A stretch of 64,000 nucleotides of DNA from contig OZ038423.1 in assembly GCA_964036155.1 (NCBI GenBank), positions 22,149,249-22,213,248 of the forward strand, read 5' to 3'. Source of the stretch: Diploscapter coronatus (taxonomy: Eukaryota > Nematoda > Chromadorea > Rhabditida > Rhabditidae). The notes beneath the pieces were generated by a model that worked only from the letters and a program-made list of their open reading frames with translations, ran no database searches and was not told the DNA's origin. Both the position numbers and the translations under genes were made by a program. Positions 1-12,527 of this stretch are shown here, piece by piece. Position 1 is the first letter of the stretch, and each line of letters starts with the position of its first letter.

Positions 1-3000
1 CCGAGCCAGCACCCGAACCGCTGTCGGCCGTAGCAGACTGAACAATGTTTGAATTTCAGAGGATTTGGATTATTTTTCAGGCATTTATAAGGTACACATG
101 TTAGATCATGTTAAATTCGGTAAAGATTCTTGCAATAGACTTCAGTTTTCTCATTTCATTGATTGTGATCCTCTAAAACATTGGGAGTTTGGTATAAAGA
201 GAGAAATGGAGAAAAAATCATGTATAAAATTTTGTTAATTTGACAATGGACAAAGCATTACAGATACGAGAACGTATCCAAATGATCTGATTTTGAAACA
301 GATTCGATTAATTTTCAAGCAGAGTTAGGAAGGGGATGCAAAATAAAGCTTCAACACTTTGCCTTTGGACTATACACGGACGAAGCGACGTCAGAATCGA
401 CGAGACTAGACGGGGTAGGGGCCTAACAACATTTTTACAACTAATTAATTTTGCTTCAAAAAATTTCTATCTTCACTTTTCTACCTAAACAGACTCGGAA
501 AGAAAAAAACACGAAATATCTTTGAAAAACTACTTTCACGTTTATAATTTCGATAAACTTAACAAAACGTCACAAGAATGTTTTTTTTTTTTTTATAAAA
601 AAAAAAATGTTGGACTTACTCTCTTTGATTTGGTGATAGGTTTCTTGTCTGCCTGAGCAGCGTTATCGTACTTGTCTGCTTCCTTCGACTCCACTGTGGG
701 CGTTGACTTCTCTACCACAGCAGGCTTCTCGTCGTCCTTTAGGTATCTGAAAAGAATTTATTCTTTGCTAAATTTTGTAGAAAATATTTTAATTTTCGAT
801 GAAGTAGTTTTGGATCAGGTTCAATTTGTAAGAGGCAATCTTACAACTTTATTGTTCCTGGGCTTTTAGAAATGTTTAATCTTAGATGAAATTAATTTTA
901 GATTAGACTATTTATAAACACAAGTTTGAAAATAATAAATTGAGAACTTGAAAGGTAAAAATGTGCATTTCTCCGATATGCTTCAACTCCTTCATTTATA
1001 AAATTGAGAAACTTCCCGATAACCTCGGGTTAGAAATTTCAAAGTAATCAAAACACAAAAAACAACAACTTCGAAGGAAAATCATATTTTTCACAATTTC
1101 TTCAAATAGTCCCCAAAGAAGCGTATTCGATAGCACGGTAAAAATTTTAATCAAATAAAGAAAACTAATTTCTTTTTCCAAAAATAAATACGTTTCAATT
1201 TTCTATTAATAAAGTGATCGAAAATTACATCCAATCTCACGGTAAAGATTCGCATAAATCGAAATCTAAACTAATCTTACTTAGTGAAGGTGGCGGAGAA
1301 ACAGATGCCCGACAGAACGCAGACAGCGGGCGTCAGAGTGAGCATGAGACGGACCATCACTCCTGCGAAGTAGACTGCAGATACCGCGTAGAGGATGACT
1401 GCAAATGCAAACATTAATAATATGTTTCATTAAATCTTGATAAAAAAAAGTATAGGCGGAGGACGGTTAAATCCTCGACTAACAGTTGTATGTTTCAGAT
1501 ATTGGTGTGCTTGATACCCAGCCTTTCTTATCTTTCAAAAAAAAACTAGCCAAGATAAAAAATTAAAATATATACGGTAGTTTTATTGAACAAAAAAGCC
1601 TTGTACTCACTGAAGACTCTCTCATCGGTGATGTTCTTGACGCAGAGCCAGAGACCGACGGGGAACGTGGCTGCAGTGATGTGCAGGTCGAAGAAGAACG
1701 AGACCCATGTGGTTGGCTGGTGCTCGGAAACGGACGCGATGATCGGGATGTGAATCTGCAATCATTGGAGATAACTTGGGAATTAGCTCAGGATCCTTAT
1801 TTGAAAAAAAAATCTTTTGAAAATTCAAAGTGTAATTAATGATGGATTTAAGTAAGTTTCAAAGAAAATTTAATATTCGTAAAAGTGTTCAGATAATGCT
1901 TTTGAAGAGCTAATACGCAATTTAATTGTCTCAGTTTTTGTCGAACTCGTCTTGATAAATCCGTCGAAAAATTTGATATCCAAAAATTATCAATTTCATT
2001 TTAATAATGAATATAGCAAGTATACATAGATAGGAATATAGTAATCAATATTGTTAAATAGGTGAAATTTCAACATTTTTTATTCAATGTCTGAAATGTG
2101 TTTCAAACGATTTTGGCATTCGCTATACTTTTCAAGGAACAGTTTGACGGCAGTCTAGCTGCTTCAATAATTTTTTAAAATCGTACCTTAGCATATCCAG
2201 TGTCCCACAGCGAGTAGAATCGGCCGGAGAACGGAGCCACATATCCTAGAGTAATTAAATAAATCATTCCCCTGGTTAATCATTTCGTAGACCAATTATC
2301 AAAGACTAATTTAGATAATTAGGTCAAAGATGGCTAATTGACTAAGTTACTCATTCAAGTATAACTATCAATGGTTAGTTAAAATAATTGTTTCAAATTA
2401 GCTAATTCAATTGGTAATTAACTCGATAATTACCTCCCCAAACGAGAGCGAAGTAGACGACAATGGCGAGTCCGCCAGTGAGAGTGAGTCCGCCGACGAA
2501 CAGAGTCATGAACTGCTGACGGGTCACTCGGGGACGGGCGTACTGCATCACGGCCACGATCTGGAAAAATAGGTTATTTGTAAGGAACTTTGAAACGGGC
2601 ATTATTATTACAGAATTTTACAGTATTTGAAGCTTATTTTCGAAAAAAAGATACAACTTCTGAGATTGTTATAGAAAACAATCTTCACTTTGCAATATAT
2701 TTCATGAAATTTTCTAGATTCAATTTTAGTGTGGCAAGATCTTTCGCAATGGCTCGAAAACGTCGAATTGAAGAATGGTAGATTTGGAAGCTATTCGACT
2801 GAAGGAGTTTTTCTATTGAAAACGCAACCGATTTGGTAATTGTATTGACGTCCAGGATATTCAAATGAAATTCACAAAAACTTTGGAATCTATCAAATTT
2901 CTCGAAATTTAACCTGAAGAATTCCGAACACTCCGAAGGCGGGCATGTGCTCGGAGGTGTGGACCGGTTGGAAGCCGACGAACGGGACCTTCAAATTGTC

Positions 3001-4844
3001 AAATGATCGGTTTTCAACATTTTTAGGTATTTAGAAAAAAAACATCAATTTTAAAAAGATTACGGTACCTGCATGGAGAGAATAGTCGCCAGAACGTAGA
3101 ACGTCGTGTACGAGACGAACAAACGGGAAGAGTAGCGGCCTGAAAGTTCAAATATTAGCTTCTATAAGTTTTGCCAAATAGGCTTGAAGGATCGTTTAAT
3201 AAGTCGGGGGAAGGACATTTTGTAAATTCGTTGAAACGTACTTCAAGAAGTGATATTTTAGAGTTGAAAATTGGCTTACCCATGATAACAAGGGCGAGGA
3301 CGTGGAGGGGAATGAGGTTGATGATGAACACGTAGCCGCCCCAGGCAGAGACCATGTAGAAGTAGGACAGCGCGCACAGCGAGGCCCACATCATCGAGCC
3401 CGTCCTCAGCGATTTCACCCACAGGAAATACGTGAACTGAAAATATTGGGTTAGGTTTTAGCAAGTAATCTCGTTTTTCTATTTTTAAATAAATATGGGC
3501 TATTTGTGAAATACTCTCCCCATTATCTGCGAGAAAGCCGCCGCCTGCTGTTCAAGGCAGAGGCGATGGTGCGAGTTGTACGCAATACGTGAATGAAAAT
3601 AGTGTGAAAAAGGAAGAGAACGCGACGAGGACGCAGGCGAACAAGAAGGAAAGGCCTTGTACATTCCCTCTTCTCGCTAAGGAGCGGCTTTCTCATAGAT
3701 AGTGGAGTGTTTCTGAGCAAGTACTTCTTTCGGGAGGAAGAAATATGTTTCAAAAGTATATGATGTCATAGAGAAGAACCCAGTTTGAGCATTTTCAAGT
3801 GGTTTGATAAATCAAAAATCAAAAGGTGGCCGTTTCCAAACATTTTTTTGTTGCTTCACCTGGAGAGCGAAAATGGCGATTCCCTCGTTGTCGTAGGAGC
3901 CAGCGACCGATCTGCTCGTGTAGCCGGGCGAGATCGCGATGAAGCACGCTGCGAACAGACCCGCTCCTCGTCCCCATAACTCTTTCGTCAGGAAGTAGGT
4001 CGCAATCGCCGTCAAGCCGGAGAACGTCGGTGCCAAGAACACGCAGATCTCACTGGAAATCAAACAGATTTTTCAACATGCTTACGGAAATGGATGTAGA
4101 GTTTTTTGTTAGTAGCAAAGATTTGCCTCATTGAAGCTAGGATAGATGCATGGATAATAACATTATCGAAGAAAGGAGGAGTAAATTGGCGAAGTTTTGG
4201 AACCTGTTTTAATTTTCCTGAAAACTGTAACATACCGAATGTGAACATGGAAGTTGAGGAGGTCGAGGATCCAGTGAATGAGGCCGGACGTGACCATCAG
4301 ACCAGGGTACACCTGCAATTTTATAGTAAGATTAGAAGAGCAATTTTTCTATGCGATGTGTTACCGTTCCACCAACGATTCGTCCGAGCGGATACCAGGC
4401 GCGTTCATCGAACCAATTCAGGAAGTTGTAGAAGCCGTGTTGCACCATGTGTGCCGTCGCGCGGTAGTTGAACCTGAAAAAACGATTTTTTTTTTAGAAA
4501 GTTGACGATCAGAAACTTTTCTAGATTTGGATTTTCGGTTTTCTTTTTGAATTTTATTTTCTACCCGAAAAGCCGAATTATGAATGTTTGGATCGAAAAT
4601 ATTATAAATTAAATAAAGATCATTTTAAATTCTGGTGAAGAATATCTGGACTTTTGGCAAAAAAGCACTGATTGAGACTGACTGACCATGGATCGAACTC
4701 GTGGATGATGGACTCGAAACGGATGATGGCGAAGAGTCGCGAGGCGAAGCCCACGAACCAGGCCAGAGCCAGGATGGAGACAGTCAGCAGCGTCGTCACT
4801 CCCAGTGACGAGCCGTTCCCCGCAGCGACGCCCTTTTCACCCAT
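1..4844 (-). CDS. stt-3: Oligosaccharyltransferase catalytic subunit STT3 (3' end off window)
   Basis: STT3 is the multi-spanning ER subunit that transfers the lipid-linked glycan to Asn in Asn-X-Ser/Thr sites. Thirteen exons keep frame at every junction: 4687-4844, 4365-4473, 4236-4312, 3860-4052, 3280-3436, 3069-3139, 2914-2988, 2434-2560, 2187-2245, 1611-1755, 1281-1398, 620-746 and 1-37. They encode about 484 residues, roughly the N-terminal two thirds of the family. Visible family motifs are HEFDPWFNYR (first acidic motif after TM1), GSYDNEG (second acidic motif) and [11 protein letters not shown] (the SVSE loop). The WWDYG and DK motifs must lie left of the window. The last two exons encode a charged Ser/Gly-rich linker ending in SGSGAGS, which resembles the STT3B-type insert more than STT3A. 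The start follows a TTTTCAG 13 nt upstream, probably a spliced-leader acceptor. The exon at 2914-2988 uses an AAG acceptor. Confidence 0.97.
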
Positions 4845-5970
4845 TTGAGAAAGAGCTGAAAATTACGAAAAATACAAAGTTTCCTGGGAAATTTCTCAAC
4901 TCAAACAACCCCCGAATTTGGCAAGTTACGGGTTGTTCCTCAAACAAAGAAATTTCACGAAAATGTCTACAAATTTTGGAAATTTTTCAAACAAAAACAC
5001 TTCTCAACTATTTGAAAGAAAATTTTAAGTAAAGTAGGAAACTAGTTGGGGCAACTAAGGAAATGAAGTTTGAGGAAAATGAAATAGTGAAAACGAGAAG
5101 GGAAATTTTGAATTTGAAAAGTTCGCGGATTGGATAGGTTCCAAGAATCTGTTGAAATTCATGAAGAAATTCGTCGACATGTTACAGGACGGCTTACTTG
5201 TCGACTTTTCAAAATAAATAAATTTGCAAAAATCGCGAACTACAAGCTTTACTCCATTTACTGGTAAGGCCCAAAAGTAGAGCTCAAAATTTAGTCAAAA
5301 CGGGATCTTACGTGAATTTTCCAACTAGGTAATCATTTTTTTTAGAAATGAAGATTTTTCAAATTTTGGGATTTTGAGAAATTTCGGGCGAAAATTTTGG
5401 AGCCGATGAAAAACGTCGAGCAAATCAATTCAAAACGTCGACTAGGTGGCATTGGGAAAATACACGGGTCGCTTGCAATTTCCTTCTGATGACGCGACAA
5501 GACACGCCCACTTTTGCGAGCCGCATAATAATCAGTATCGAATTTGTTACGGGTCTGGCCGATTCAGTTTCCTCACAAATAGTCTGATAGCTTATCACTT
5601 GACTTAACCACCTGTTAAATTATTGCAGCAGCTTTTGCACTTTACAAGTTTTATCGTATTTCTCGCTCTTTTCTACGCGAGTTTTTCGAATTCTTGATAC
5701 GCGCTTCAGAAAATGTTCATATTTCGCACTTTTTCCAGGAACTTAGTCGCCGACTTGTGTGCATGAGACCTCAAGAAATTTATAAATATATTTCTTCTGA
5801 TAGGTTCCGAGCTTATGAGTCCGTTCAAATGCTATTTTTTTCTGAAATTTTCAAAAATTTCCGCTTTCCGAGTTTTTTCGATTGACCTTTCTCTGAACTC
5901 GTTATTTTCGCTGATTTTTGTTGTCGATTTAATGATGATCCGCAGTTATTTTGCAGTGTCGGCGGGCCAA
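4845..5970. promoter_or_regulatory. Divergent upstream region shared by stt-3 and VMP1
   Basis: This 1.1-kb stretch separates two genes that point away from each other, both encoding ER membrane proteins. I see no credible coding exon. Each start has its own acceptor-like site: on the minus strand TTTTCAG 13 nt before the stt-3 ATG, and on the plus strand TTTTGCAG ending at 5956, 14 nt before the VMP1 ATG. The promoters are therefore probably inside this interval, upstream of trans-spliced outrons. No strong TATA box or other box was recognised. Confidence 0.5.
5951..5956 (+). promoter_or_regulatory. Probable spliced-leader acceptor of VMP1
   Basis: TTGCAG preceded by TTAT, 14 nt upstream of the VMP1 ATG, with no matching donor-bearing exon visible close upstream. 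In nematodes this arrangement usually marks SL trans-splicing. It decides the start: with cleavage here the ATG at 5971 is first and the upstream in-frame ATG at 5932 is removed. Cis-splicing from a distant 5' exon would look the same. Confidence 0.5.
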
Positions 5971-8900
5971 ATGGGTAACAAGAACAAGAAGAGGAGTCAG
6001 AATCAAAACCAGTCGGCTCGGTCGATGCACGCAGAGCAACAATCCAGTCAAACAGGTAAATTTCATTTCAAAGTTTAGGTAACTTCGAAGTTGAATCACT
6101 TTTATTTTGAAATCGATCTAACTCTAAAGTTAACCACAATCCGAGGATTCATAAAAATCCTGAGACCTTAAATATTTTCCTGAATCCTAGAACTAGAGTT
6201 AAATCAACTTGTAGATTGAAGTTGAATTTCAACTCCACTTCACGACTATTAGTTTTTGCAGGTGCTCAACAGAACCACCGCAACACGAACGGCCACGTGA
6301 AGAAGACCGTCGATTTCACTGGACTCTCCTCGCACAATGGAAATGGGTCCTACAATAAGTGAGTCGAAGCATTCCTTCAAACCAAGAAAAGTATTCGAAT
6401 TTCGCCAAAACTAACTTTCAATACAAAATTAACTTACAATCCTATAAACTTTTATCGATAGAATTCACTTTCGGATCATTTTCTGTCTTAAAATTCATTT
6501 CCTCCCAAACACGATGTCTTTGTAAGTTCACTGTGGTATTGGAAAAGAAAACAAACAACTACAGCATCTTTGATTGTCAAATTTTGAAAAAAGGTGCAAG
6601 TTTTCCGGCAAATTTTCTTCTTTGGAACTTATCTTGAAAGGAAAAGGACGATTTTTAAAATGGCAACATTTGAGACCGTCTGGTTCGGGCCTGAAGAAGT
6701 CACCCTCGATGGCGACGCTGAATCGAATGGAGCGGGAGAATATCAAGATCTGGCGCAAGCCCTTCACCACCATCTTCTATGCGGTCATGGAAGTGCTCTG
6801 TCTCGCATACGAGTTTGTCGTCAGGTAAAATCTCCTTATTCATTACTTAAGATGGTTGAAGAATGGAACTTTTATATCTTGTATTTAAAAAATTTCGAAA
6901 CATATTTTTTACGACATTTACAACATTCTTCAAATGATTAGTTTATGATGAATTAGTTGAATTTTCTAATTATATAACATACGCAAGATATACTCCATTA
7001 ACTAAACCCTCGTTTCGTCTACTCGTTTTCAAACAGTTTTGAAGCATATTTAGCACATTTTATGGTTTTTAATTCCAGCTTATTCCACCGCAAGCTGGTC
7101 GTATTCCTGCTGTCAGTGCTCTCTGCGGCCTCCTACTACGCCTACATCACTCCGGGCGAGCATCAGCAGTACGTTCAAACGATTGAGCAACACATCCTCT
7201 GGTGGGCTTGGTGAGTTTACGATTTTTTAAAACAATTTTATCTTTTGATGTTTTACAAACGATAGATATTTCTGAAATTAGCCTCCACACATAGTGGTTT
7301 TGAACCAATAATTTGCAGCTTTTTATCTTTAGTTGTTTTATATGCTGCAAAGTTAATTGAAAGGAATGCGAATTTTATAATATCTGATTTTTAAATCTTC
7401 CTTACTGTTAACAGTCTCTGAAAACTCGAAACTTCAATTTGATTATTCCCTTGCAGGTGGGTGTTCCTTGGCGTGCTCTCTTCAGTCGGTTTCGGATCGG
7501 GTCTACACACTTTTCTCATTTATTTGGTGAGTTGAAACGTTTTTTTCGATTTTAATATTTTCTAGCTTTGATTTCCTACAATTTTTGATAATTACATTAT
7601 CCTTTAATGCCGAAATTATTGTCGAGACAATAAGCTTATATTTTATGATTTACTTGGAACGTCGAAAATAAAAGTCGGTTTTTAGGGTCCTCATATCGCC
7701 GCAGTCACACTAGCCGCTTACGAATGCAAATCACTCGACTTTCCAGAGCCGCCTTATCCAGAAACGTAAGATTGTGTTTTGTTAACTTTGAGCTCTGCCA
7801 ATATTGCAACGATCTCATCAATTCTCTAGTTTATTCCGAAATTTTAATATTTTCTTGAAGCATTCTTTGACTCTAATGAATTGAGTGATTTTTATTCACT
7901 AACCGCCTTTAATTTAGCGATAATGCATACCATTAAAGCTATGAGTGTTATGACTTTTCCGACACTTATCAGCTCTAATTTTAGAATCGAGTGCCCCGAT
8001 GTCAAAGGGACGAAAATGATCACGATTTGGCAGATCATGGCTAAGGTTAGCAAAATTAGTGCTAATTTTTAGTTTAACATCTCCCTTTGATAACTCACTC
8101 ATCGTCTTTTTCAACACTACTATTTCGTCTTCTAATTGGGATACTTTCTTAATTTTTGAAGTGGACGATTTTTCCAGAAATCTAGAAAGGCGAAAAATCT
8201 TAGAAGAAAAAGCAACAAATTCCAGGTCCGAGTTGAATCTTTGTTGTGGGGCGCAGGCACAGCCCTGGGAGAGCTGCCCCCGTATTTTATGGCGCGAGCC
8301 TCCAGACTAGGTCAGATCGAGCCCGACCCCGATGACGAGGAATATCAGGTTGGAAATCTCGAAAACCGAATAACTCGTTGACTTTGACGATTTCAGGAAT
8401 ACATGGAACTCGTCAAGGCGCAAGAAATGGGCAAAACTGATGAATTGGTAGGATTTAAAAAAAAATTAAAGTTCTAGAAATTTAGTTTTGTTGAAACTTA
8501 TGAAATTTAAATAATTTTTGCTATGAGTATTATATACCGCGCCAAATTATCGGTGAATTATTTGAAAAAAATAGTATAAATTTTATCCAACTTTTGAAAC
8601 TTATTTAAACACCTTCAGTCGTTCTTGGATCGAGGCAAGATCTGGGCCGAGATGTTCATCAAGTGGACGGGTTTCTGGGGCATTCTCGTGTTCGCCTCCA
8701 TTCCAAATCCTCTATTTGATCTTGCGGGTATTTCTATTTATTCTTTCAGATATTCAGACATGATTGATTTGTTTGCAGGTATCACATGCGGTCATTTCCT
8801 TATTCCATTCTGGTCCTTCTTCGGTGCAACGCTTATCGGCAAAGCTCTAGTCAAAATGCATATTCAGGTAGAAGGGGGTTTTTTATTTGAAATTTAATGA

Positions 8901-9917
8901 TATGTATGAAAAACGAAAAGAAGACGTAAATATAAATTTAAAGAAAGATTGAGAAGGTGGCATAATTTTGAAGCGTATATCTTTTCGATTTCATTTACTC
9001 TTTTTTTAAACATAATAACCAGATACGTCAAGGGATATCTACTTTTATCAGAATTATGCCTTTTTTGGAATTAATTAAATTTTTCCAGATGTGGTTCGTG
9101 ATCCTGGCCTTCAACAAACACTACCTGGAATGGGCTCTGGATTCCATCGATGCGATTCCCATGATAGGCCACCATTTGAGGTACTCAATTTGCATGTTTT
9201 TCTTTGTTTCCTTCTGAGGCTTTCTTTGTAAATCTCATCAGAGTAAGAACAGATCAAATAGTAAAAGATCGAGTTTTGAACAAAAAACGCTTTAAAAATA
9301 GTGGACTCTTTTACAAGTTGTTTCTTTTCTTCTGGCGTTCTTTACGAAAAGATGCTCTTCTGAAGTTATTTGACTTTCTAATTGAATTTCTTCCAGGCAG
9401 CCCATCCACGAATTGCTCGAGAAGCAGCAGAAATCGCTGCACAGAGATGCTACTAAACACGTTGAAATGGTGGGTCTTTTTGTTTTGTTCTTTTTTTAAA
9501 TGATCCTTTATAAGTTTCACAAAAATGATAAAAATTGAAATCGTCTATTGAGCATTAGCATAGTAAATTTATTCGTTCTTCGAAAGAAATAACATCATTT
9601 GTTGTAAGTTTCACAGGGTTAGCATAAGCGAAAAATTATTCTAATGCACGATTTACAGTAAGAAAATAAAACTTCCAAAAATGTTTTTTTTTAGTTTTTA
9701 AGCCATATTTTAAAAAATTAGTAATTTTTCCTGAAAAATCCTTCTTTTTGAGTGAGAAAAATGGTTTTGTTTTGAGAAAACCTCGGCGCTCCAAATGTTC
9801 CTGAACTTCGTGGTTCTGTCGATGATCGGCTATTTCCTCCTGTCGATCATCAACTCGTTCGCACAAAACTATCACAAGCGGCTCTGGAATCGCGAGAAGA
9901 AAATGAAAGCTCAATGA
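5971..9917 (+). CDS. epg-3: VMP1 / EPG-3, ER scramblase for autophagy
   Basis: VMP1 is an ER multi-pass protein of the DedA/VTT superfamily. It scrambles lipids and controls ER contact with forming autophagosomes. Fourteen exons give 450 aa: 5971-6055, 6262-6358, 6675-6824, 7079-7210, 7457-7526, 7686-7765, 7985-8045, 8226-8348, 8397-8447, 8619-8727, 8779-8867, 9089-9180, 9397-9469 and 9777-9917. The N-terminus is a polar, low-complexity cytosolic tail. Family landmarks in order are [72 protein letters not shown] and [17 protein letters not shown]. Together these make the VTT domain. It is followed by a last membrane segment ([15 protein letters not shown]) and a basic tail, KKMKAQ. Length is slightly above human VMP1 (406 aa). 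Two exons (6675 and 9777) need rare GAG acceptors. An in-frame ATG at 5932 lies before the TTGCAG acceptor and was not chosen. Confidence 0.95.
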
Positions 9918-11153
9918 GACGTCAGCCGATTTTTATCGCCCATCCTTCAACAGGTTATGAAATAGGCTTTCTAATCCATATTAGAAATTGATGCTCAAGA
10001 CGGTTTTCGTTCTCTGTTTCAACATAGGATTTGAGATTTCTCAGAGTTTAATGAGAAAATGCTATATAAGAGGAGATTTTTGCGGTCTATGCTTGAAACA
10101 TAGAGTCAGAGATTTTCTAAAGTCTAATTTTGAAGAAAAGGTATGCAGACGATTTTTAAATTCTATATTTCAAAATGAAACCAGAGAGCCTCTCCAAACA
10201 AGCTTCGATTATAAACTGATTATCTGATTATTTTTCATTTATGGGATTATACAGTCTGTGTTTGGGTCCGCAAATTTTATCAGTCTTATCACCATTTATC
10301 ATTTTTCTTCATCTCTACTCGTTGCACTGTTTATGTAAAATGCAATTTTTGTCGTTCTTGTTCGTTTTTCAACCATTTTCCTTAAGCCCGTGTGCTCAAA
10401 AATCGAACAAATTTTTATTATTTATTGGCAAGCTGAAAAATTTGGCTCATTTCGCAAGGAATATGTGCCGAGCTTTCTAAAAATGATGACTTTTAGCCAA
10501 AATAATTCTATTAGGTTTTAAAATTTAGCCTTTTTGAATTAAAATCAAAGATATTTCTCTTCGTTGTCTGGTTCAAAATGTGTCAACTAGTTGATTTTAT
10601 TCGTCTTTTTTATTTATTTGAATATTTTTCGATGAGCTTCAACCAAATCTATGACTTCTTCAAGAAATTTTTTCTATTTTTTAGGATTTCACAAGAAATA
10701 ATTTACCGATCTCTTTTTAATTTTGTGAAATCCGATTATTCACGCTTTATAAAACCCTATTTTTATCACCCGACTTATCAAGAATTGATTTCATTTATTC
10801 GAAACCAGGGGAGTACGATTTTTACGAACGAGTTACAAAGTTGTATTGTAGAAATTATGCCAGCCAGTTTTTATCTACTCTTGAACATAGGAAAATTTAG
10901 CAAACCTGAAAATTTTCTGCCCTCCAAACCCAGTGATCGAACAATCTTCATTCCTTTTCATTTTTATTCGAAACAAGAAAACCTCTATTTTCTTTTTCTA
11001 TCTTTTACTTGTATCTTGCATTGGAAAATGCACGATGTTATGAATAAAATCGAGATTTTTTTCTTACTTTTGTTTTAATTTGAAGGATTTTGTTGAATTC
11101 AACCTTGAATATTTTTCCTGGAAAGGGAAATTTTAAAATCACTATTTTTTCAG

Positions 11154-11221
11154 AAAAGTTGCAACGTGCCTGAAACGGTACGACGTCAGCTAATCAACAA
11201 CAACAGCATCTCTCGACATCG
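11154..11221 (+). other. Possible untranslated 5' exon of cua-1
   Basis: A 68-nt segment is bounded by TTTTTTCAG on the left and a GTAAAG donor on the right. It is less AT-rich than its surroundings and has no ATG. It includes a TACGACGTCAGC stretch. It could splice to the acceptor at 12509, which would make that acceptor cis rather than trans. It could instead be part of the VMP1 3' UTR or chance. Confidence 0.25.
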
Positions 11222-12503
11222 GTAAAGAGGTGAATAAAACGAAAAAAAAACTAGGAAATAGTGTAGAGTATTAGGAGTAAAAGGAAATTGAATAGAGGAA
11301 GTAGCACTCGACTTTCAATGATAAAGAAAAAAAATCTGGGAAATAGCATGGATTATCGAGAGGAAAAGAAACTGAATAGAAATTGTGTGTAATTTTGGAG
11401 ATGAAAAGATAAGCAATTCTTTTCTAAAGACAACGCTTTTTGCGTTAACAATGCTTTTGAAACGCTTCGTCTCGCAAAACTGTAAACTAGTTGCCGCCTT
11501 TCTATCTTTTGGCTATTTCTCAAGAACCATAGAAACGTTCTCGAGAAGGTTAAGTTCGGGTCGGAAACAGGTTAGCAAGGGCCCCGACGAGTATCGATTT
11601 TTAGAAACTTCAACTTTCTATTTTTACTTTATTTCCGGTCAGAAGTTGCCTGAAATATTTCATAAAAGTGCTATTTTTGAAATGGAATTCTTTTGGATTT
11701 TTAAAACAATTAAATTCAACTTTTGTCTTAAATTCAGTGCGTATTTTCATGGTTCTTTCAGGAATTACATTTTTTAATTTTTGATAAGTTCATCTAGTTT
11801 GACGCTGAGTGATGATTATGTTTCAAAAAATGCCTTATCTTATCATTTCGATACCTTTAAATTAAAAAAAAAATTATCAATGTTTTTTATCCCAGTTATT
11901 GCATAAGTCTTGGTCAGAGATACGTAATTACTTTCACGTTTTTGAAGGGTCATGAGAAGAAGATAAGGGGGAGGGTAGAGAGGAAAAAGAAAGAAATAGA
12001 AAGAGTATCCCAAGGCTAGAGAGTCCCCACTCCCTCCCACTTTCCTTCATCTATTCCCATTTTTAGTGACGTCAATATATCCGTGGTTTCAAATTATTCT
12101 ATTTTGGTTAAAATGCCGGATTTCGCAATGAAGTTAATTTCAATATTTTTCAAGATTCGCTTGAATTTTCAAACGATATCGATTTTTGGACGAAGCTTTT
12201 GAAAACCTCCATCAAAATCTTATCTTTTCTGGGCTGGAAAGTTTTTTCTTATTTCAAAAAGGAGCACTGGTCGAATTAACTCGTGAATTATTATCTTCTC
12301 TTTAAGTTGTTTTGAAACTTAATTGAAAATTTCCATGTATTTTGACGAGTTTTATAACGTTTTTAAATTTTCTAGCTGCTTCATCAAAATATAATTTTTG
12401 ATAGCAAACTGGCGGAATACAGATCAAAGTTTTTCGAAAATCTTAACCTTTGTGCTACTTTTAAAAGCCTAATCGAATAATTGCTTTCTTTTTAATTTCC
12501 ATA

Positions 12504-12509
12504 TTTCAG
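12504..12509 (+). promoter_or_regulatory. Acceptor before the cua-1 start codon
   Basis: TTTCAG ends 18 nt before the cua-1 ATG. It is either the spliced-leader acceptor or the acceptor for an untranslated exon such as 11154-11221. It fixes the start because no in-frame ATG follows before 12528. Confidence 0.5.
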
Positions 12510-12527
12510 AAATCACCTCGAATTTCA

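Larger units (their letters stand above)
9918..12527. other. Gap between VMP1 and cua-1; VMP1 3' UTR and cua-1 upstream region
   Basis: This 2.6-kb AT-rich stretch has no convincing coding exon. A T-rich open frame at 10578-11078 lacks family resemblance and exon-like composition. An AATAAA occurs only at 11043-11048, over 1 kb from the VMP1 stop, so the VMP1 poly(A) site is unclear. A possible untranslated exon of cua-1 is listed at 11154-11221. A run of GA-rich and CT-rich sequence lies at 11940-12050. Three copies of the recurrent TGAARCNTA motif fall here, near 10091, 11815 and 12308. Confidence 0.5.

Noticed and set aside
5932..5970. Upstream in-frame ATG for VMP1
   Set aside because: It precedes a TTTTGCAG acceptor that would remove it, and the added residues (including RSYFAVSAGQ) have no counterpart that I know in the family.
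10578..11078. 166-codon open frame between VMP1 and cua-1
   Set aside because: T-rich composition produces Phe/Leu/Ile-rich text with no family resemblance, no splice partners and no exon-like GC rise. Likely chance in AT-rich DNA.
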